DNA from: Alloprevotella tannerae
GTDB lineage: Bacteria; Bacteroidota; Bacteroidia; Bacteroidales; Bacteroidaceae
NCBI GenBank assembly: GCA_015259125.1
Contig: JABZGR010000008.1
Location: 1 to 64,000 of the forward strand
Direction of reading: 5' to 3'
DNA: 64,000 nt
A program made the translations under genes and the position numbers. The stretch's first letter is position 1; each line of letters begins with the position of its first letter. The notes below the pieces were generated by a model. That model had not been told where the DNA came from. It did not search any database and saw nothing but the letters and a program-made list of their open reading frames with translations. This document shows positions 62,036-64,000 of the stretch, one piece after another.

Positions 62036-63406
62036 ATGAATATAAAGACTCTCTCCATCACAGCTTGTATTGTAGGGAACCTACTTTTTTGCACTCAAAC
62101 ATCGGCACAAGATATAATAACGGTCCACGACTCTATAACAAATTCAGATGAGGAGTTTGATCTTCCTGCAGGTATGACTTTTGCGGAAGACTCCTTATTG
62201 CGCCAATGGCAAAATAAGAATTACTTATATCCGGACACAACGTGCGAAAATCCGAATTTTAACCCCACATACACTGCCGACGTTTATCAAGATCGATTGA
62301 GACGCCTCTTGACCGTAATGGAAATGCCCTACAATCAGGTTGTGCAAAAGTTTATCGACCAATATAGTAACAGATTGAGACGTTCCGTTTCAATTATGTT
62401 GGGAGCCGGCAATTTTTATATGCCTCTCTTTGAAGAAGCATTAGATCATTATAACCTCCCATTAGAACTAAAATATCTTCCTATCATAGAGTCTGCTCTC
62501 AACCCTACGGCAAAAAGTCGTGTTGGTGCAACCGGCTTATGGCAATTTATGCTTCCTACAGCTAAACGCTATGATTTGGAAGTAAATAGTTTGATTGACG
62601 AGCGTTGTGATCCATACAAATCAACTTGGGCAGCGGCAAGATATTTGAGAGACCTTTACAAGATCTACAAAGATTGGAATTTAGTAATTGCAGCCTACAA
62701 CTGTGGCCCCAGTCAAATAAACAAAGCAATTCATCGCAGTAAAGGAGAACGCGACTATTGGAAAATATACCCCTATCTTCCTAAAGAGACACGCGGCTAT
62801 GTGCCGGCTTTTATTGCGGCTAACTACATTATGAATTACTACTGCGACCATAATATTTGCCCAATGAAGACAAAGTATCCCATTGTAACGGATACGGTAA
62901 TGATCACAAAGGATTTAAACATACAACAGGTCGTAGAACTATGTAATATAGATGCTGATCTTATCCGCACATTAAATCCGCAATACAAAACAGACATCAT
63001 TCCAGGCTATTCAAAGCCAAGTTCATTATGTCTTCCTCAAAAAGAATTAAACTATTTCTTAGATTTAGGTGACTCCATATACAACTATAAGACAGAGCTG
63101 TATCAAAAGAAACGCTATGAAGTAGCTGTTGACGAAACAGAAATACCTGTTGAGAGACAGCAATACAGTAGCACCTTTACAAGGTATAGCAAGAGCAAGA
63201 GCAAGAGCAATGGCAGACACCTCAGTAAAAAAGAACGACTAAAAGAAAAAACAAGACATAAAGACTCAAACTCCAAAAGAGATAAAAAGAAATCTTCTTC
63301 AAAGAAACATGCCAAAGACTCTAAGAAGAAATCCTCTAGAAAAAATGAGTCAAAACCTTCAAAGCACAACAATAAGAATAGCAAGAAGGGAAAGAAGCGT
63401 CGTTAA
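62036..63406 (+). CDS. mltD: Lytic murein transglycosylase MltD-like with basic tail
   Basis: 456 residues. Signal peptide to about residue 24. The transglycosylase domain spans about 95-280: LKYLPIIESALNPTAKS (catalytic Glu), GATGLWQFMLPTAKRY, then NLVIAAYNCGPSQI. One LysM-like repeat is at about 290-345 (TKDLNIQQVVELCNIDADLI). From about residue 385 to the end the sequence is a Lys/Ser/Arg-rich low-complexity tail, where other members have more LysM repeats. It cleaves peptidoglycan glycan strands; the tail may bind wall or lipid A. It precedes relA by 37 bases. Confidence 0.88.
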   Translation: MNIKTLSITACIVGNLLFCTQTSAQDIITVHDSITNSDEEFDLPAGMTFAEDSLLRQWQNKNYLYPDTTCENPNFNPTYTADVYQDRLRRLLTVMEMPYNQVVQKFIDQYSNRLRRSVSIMLGAGNFYMPLFEEALDHYNLPLELKYLPIIESALNPTAKSRVGATGLWQFMLPTAKRYDLEVNSLIDERCDPYKSTWAAARYLRDLYKIYKDWNLVIAAYNCGPSQINKAIHRSKGERDYWKIYPYLPKETRGYVPAFIAANYIMNYYCDHNICPMKTKYPIVTDTVMITKDLNIQQVVELCNIDADLIRTLNPQYKTDIIPGYSKPSSLCLPQKELNYFLDLGDSIYNYKTELYQKKRYEVAVDETEIPVERQQYSSTFTRYSKSKSKSNGRHLSKKERLKEKTRHKDSNSKRDKKKSSSKKHAKDSKKKSSRKNESKPSKHNNKNSKKGKKRR

Positions 63407-63443
63407 TAAAGTAGTCAACCCTCATTTCAAAGGAGAATAAATT

Positions 63444-64000
63444 ATGGACGATCGACATCTCACATTAACGCCTCAAGAGCAAAAAGACGAGGACATTATA
63501 CAAGCCGCCTTTCAGCATTTGTTGGACACCTATTTAGCTACGAGCCACAGAAAGAAAGTGGAAATCATAACTAAAGCGTTCAACTTTGCCAAACAAGCTC
63601 ACAAAGGCGTACGTAGGCTCTCTGGGGAGCCTTATATTCTCCACCCCATTGCTGTAGCTCAAATTGCTTGCGAAGAGATAGGGTTAGGCTCAACCTCTAT
63701 TTGTGCAGCTCTTCTGCACGACGTAGAAGAAGATACAGACTACACAAACGAAGATATAGCCAACTTGTTTGGGCCTAAAGTAGCAGACATTGTAGAAGGC
63801 CTCACGAAAATCAATCGTGGCGTATTTGGAGACCGAGACTCCCTACAAGCCGAAACCTTCAAAAAGTTGCTACTAACAATGAGTGACGATATTCGCGTCA
63901 TACTCATTAAGATATCAGACCGCCTCCACAACATGCGGACTTTGGCTTCTATGGCCAAAAGTCGGCAATATAAAATTGCAGGAGAGACATTATATATATA
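63444..64000 (+). CDS. RelA/SpoT family (p)ppGpp synthetase/hydrolase, cut by window end
   Basis: The first 185 codons are visible. They open the HD hydrolase domain: RRLSGEPYILHPIAVAQIA, AALLHDVEEDTDYTNEDI (HD pair), KISDRLHNMRTLASM. A bifunctional RelA/SpoT protein has about 740 residues; the rest lies beyond the window. It has AAGGAG 12 bases upstream, one of few SD-like sites here. It is the fifth gene of the parA run. Confidence 0.93.
   Translation, partial: MDDRHLTLTPQEQKDEDIIQAAFQHLLDTYLATSHRKKVEIITKAFNFAKQAHKGVRRLSGEPYILHPIAVAQIACEEIGLGSTSICAALLHDVEEDTDYTNEDIANLFGPKVADIVEGLTKINRGVFGDRDSLQAETFKKLLLTMSDDIRVILIKISDRLHNMRTLASMAKSRQYKIAGETLYI

Noticed and set aside
63115..63384. Minus-strand 89-codon frame under the mltD tail
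   Set aside because: A low-complexity Leu/Phe/Ser shadow of the Lys/Ser-rich coding strand.

Overview
This is a chromosomal segment of a Bacteroidota bacterium, order Bacteroidales, most likely close to Porphyromonas. The evidence is the TAnnTTTG promoter box (often with TTTG 19 bases upstream), the near absence of Shine-Dalgarno sites, Bacteroidales-only families (DUF4270, DUF4831, DUF5683), an RprX/RprY pair, a GTG-started rplM, a PheS with a Cys-rich insert, and IS982 remnants of the Bacteroidales type. The genus is a guess; the order is secure. Almost everything is core gene content. I see no prophage, CRISPR array, toxin-antitoxin pair or secretion cluster.

Layout. 1-3.1 kb: a decayed IS982 fragment, a four-tRNA cluster (Gly, Leu, Leu, Gly), a hypothetical gene, and a composite of IS982, IS5-like and IS66-like debris. 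3.1-5.9 kb: comF-comEC. 6.0-10.8 kb (minus): mazG, folC and a large exported protein with decayed retropepsin-like domains. 11-15.8 kb: rplM-rpsI-rpsB-tsf, a DUF151 nuclease gene and rsmE. 15.8-24.8 kb: an AmgK/RapZ-C fusion kinase, a TonB-dependent receptor, a histidine kinase next to engB, then recR, a membrane protein, a glycosyltransferase and a GNAT enzyme. 25.2-27.8 kb (minus): tRNA-Pro, a LolC/E-type permease and an aminotransferase. 28.2-32.6 kb: yceD-rpmF-fabH-era-der-lipoprotein. 33.3-39.1 kb: rmlA with an exported protein, a HAD hydrolase, nnrE/D and DUF4831. 39.2-41.7 kb (minus): fur, nrnA, rpe. 42-48.5 kb: pheS, an MFS transporter, then on minus a MurU-like nucleotidyltransferase, a DUF4270 lipoprotein and a GT5-only glycogen synthase-like protein. 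48.5-57 kb: ABC-F, grpE-dnaJ, rprXY, a ROK kinase, a small gene and a nitrilase. 57.4-64 kb: surE-lpxB (minus), then parA-parB-DUF5683-mltD-relA (plus), with relA cut by the window end.

The most unusual content is intergenic. Seven of the longest gene-free gaps each hold one compact array of exactly four palindromic units. Class I (five arrays, 84 bp) has a perfect TCACGA or TCGTGA core every 22 bp; all 20 cores and all 15 gaps of 16 bases are invariant in length. The cores are framed by GTAC-like tetramers. Class II (two arrays, 80 bp) has GTTTG-N7-CAAAC repeated every 21 bp, with 4-base linkers reading N-AT-N. In both classes the unit has symmetric arms around an asymmetric centre whose orientation changes from unit to unit. 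The rest of each array and its flanks have diverged, so the spacing and core look selected. The arrays sit 6.3 to 9.2 kb apart between about 11 and 57 kb. This looks like a set of phased protein-binding arrays or a brick-type repeat family; I cannot assign it to a described one, though tandem 23-bp brick repeats (BrickBuilt MITEs) are known in P. gingivalis.

Functional links: the AmgK-like kinase and MurU-like enzyme suggest MurNAc recycling; mazG-folC and nnrE/D are housekeeping repair and cofactor functions; lpxB, LolC/E, MltD and the GT2 enzyme serve the envelope; comF-comEC with recR suggests DNA uptake and repair capacity.
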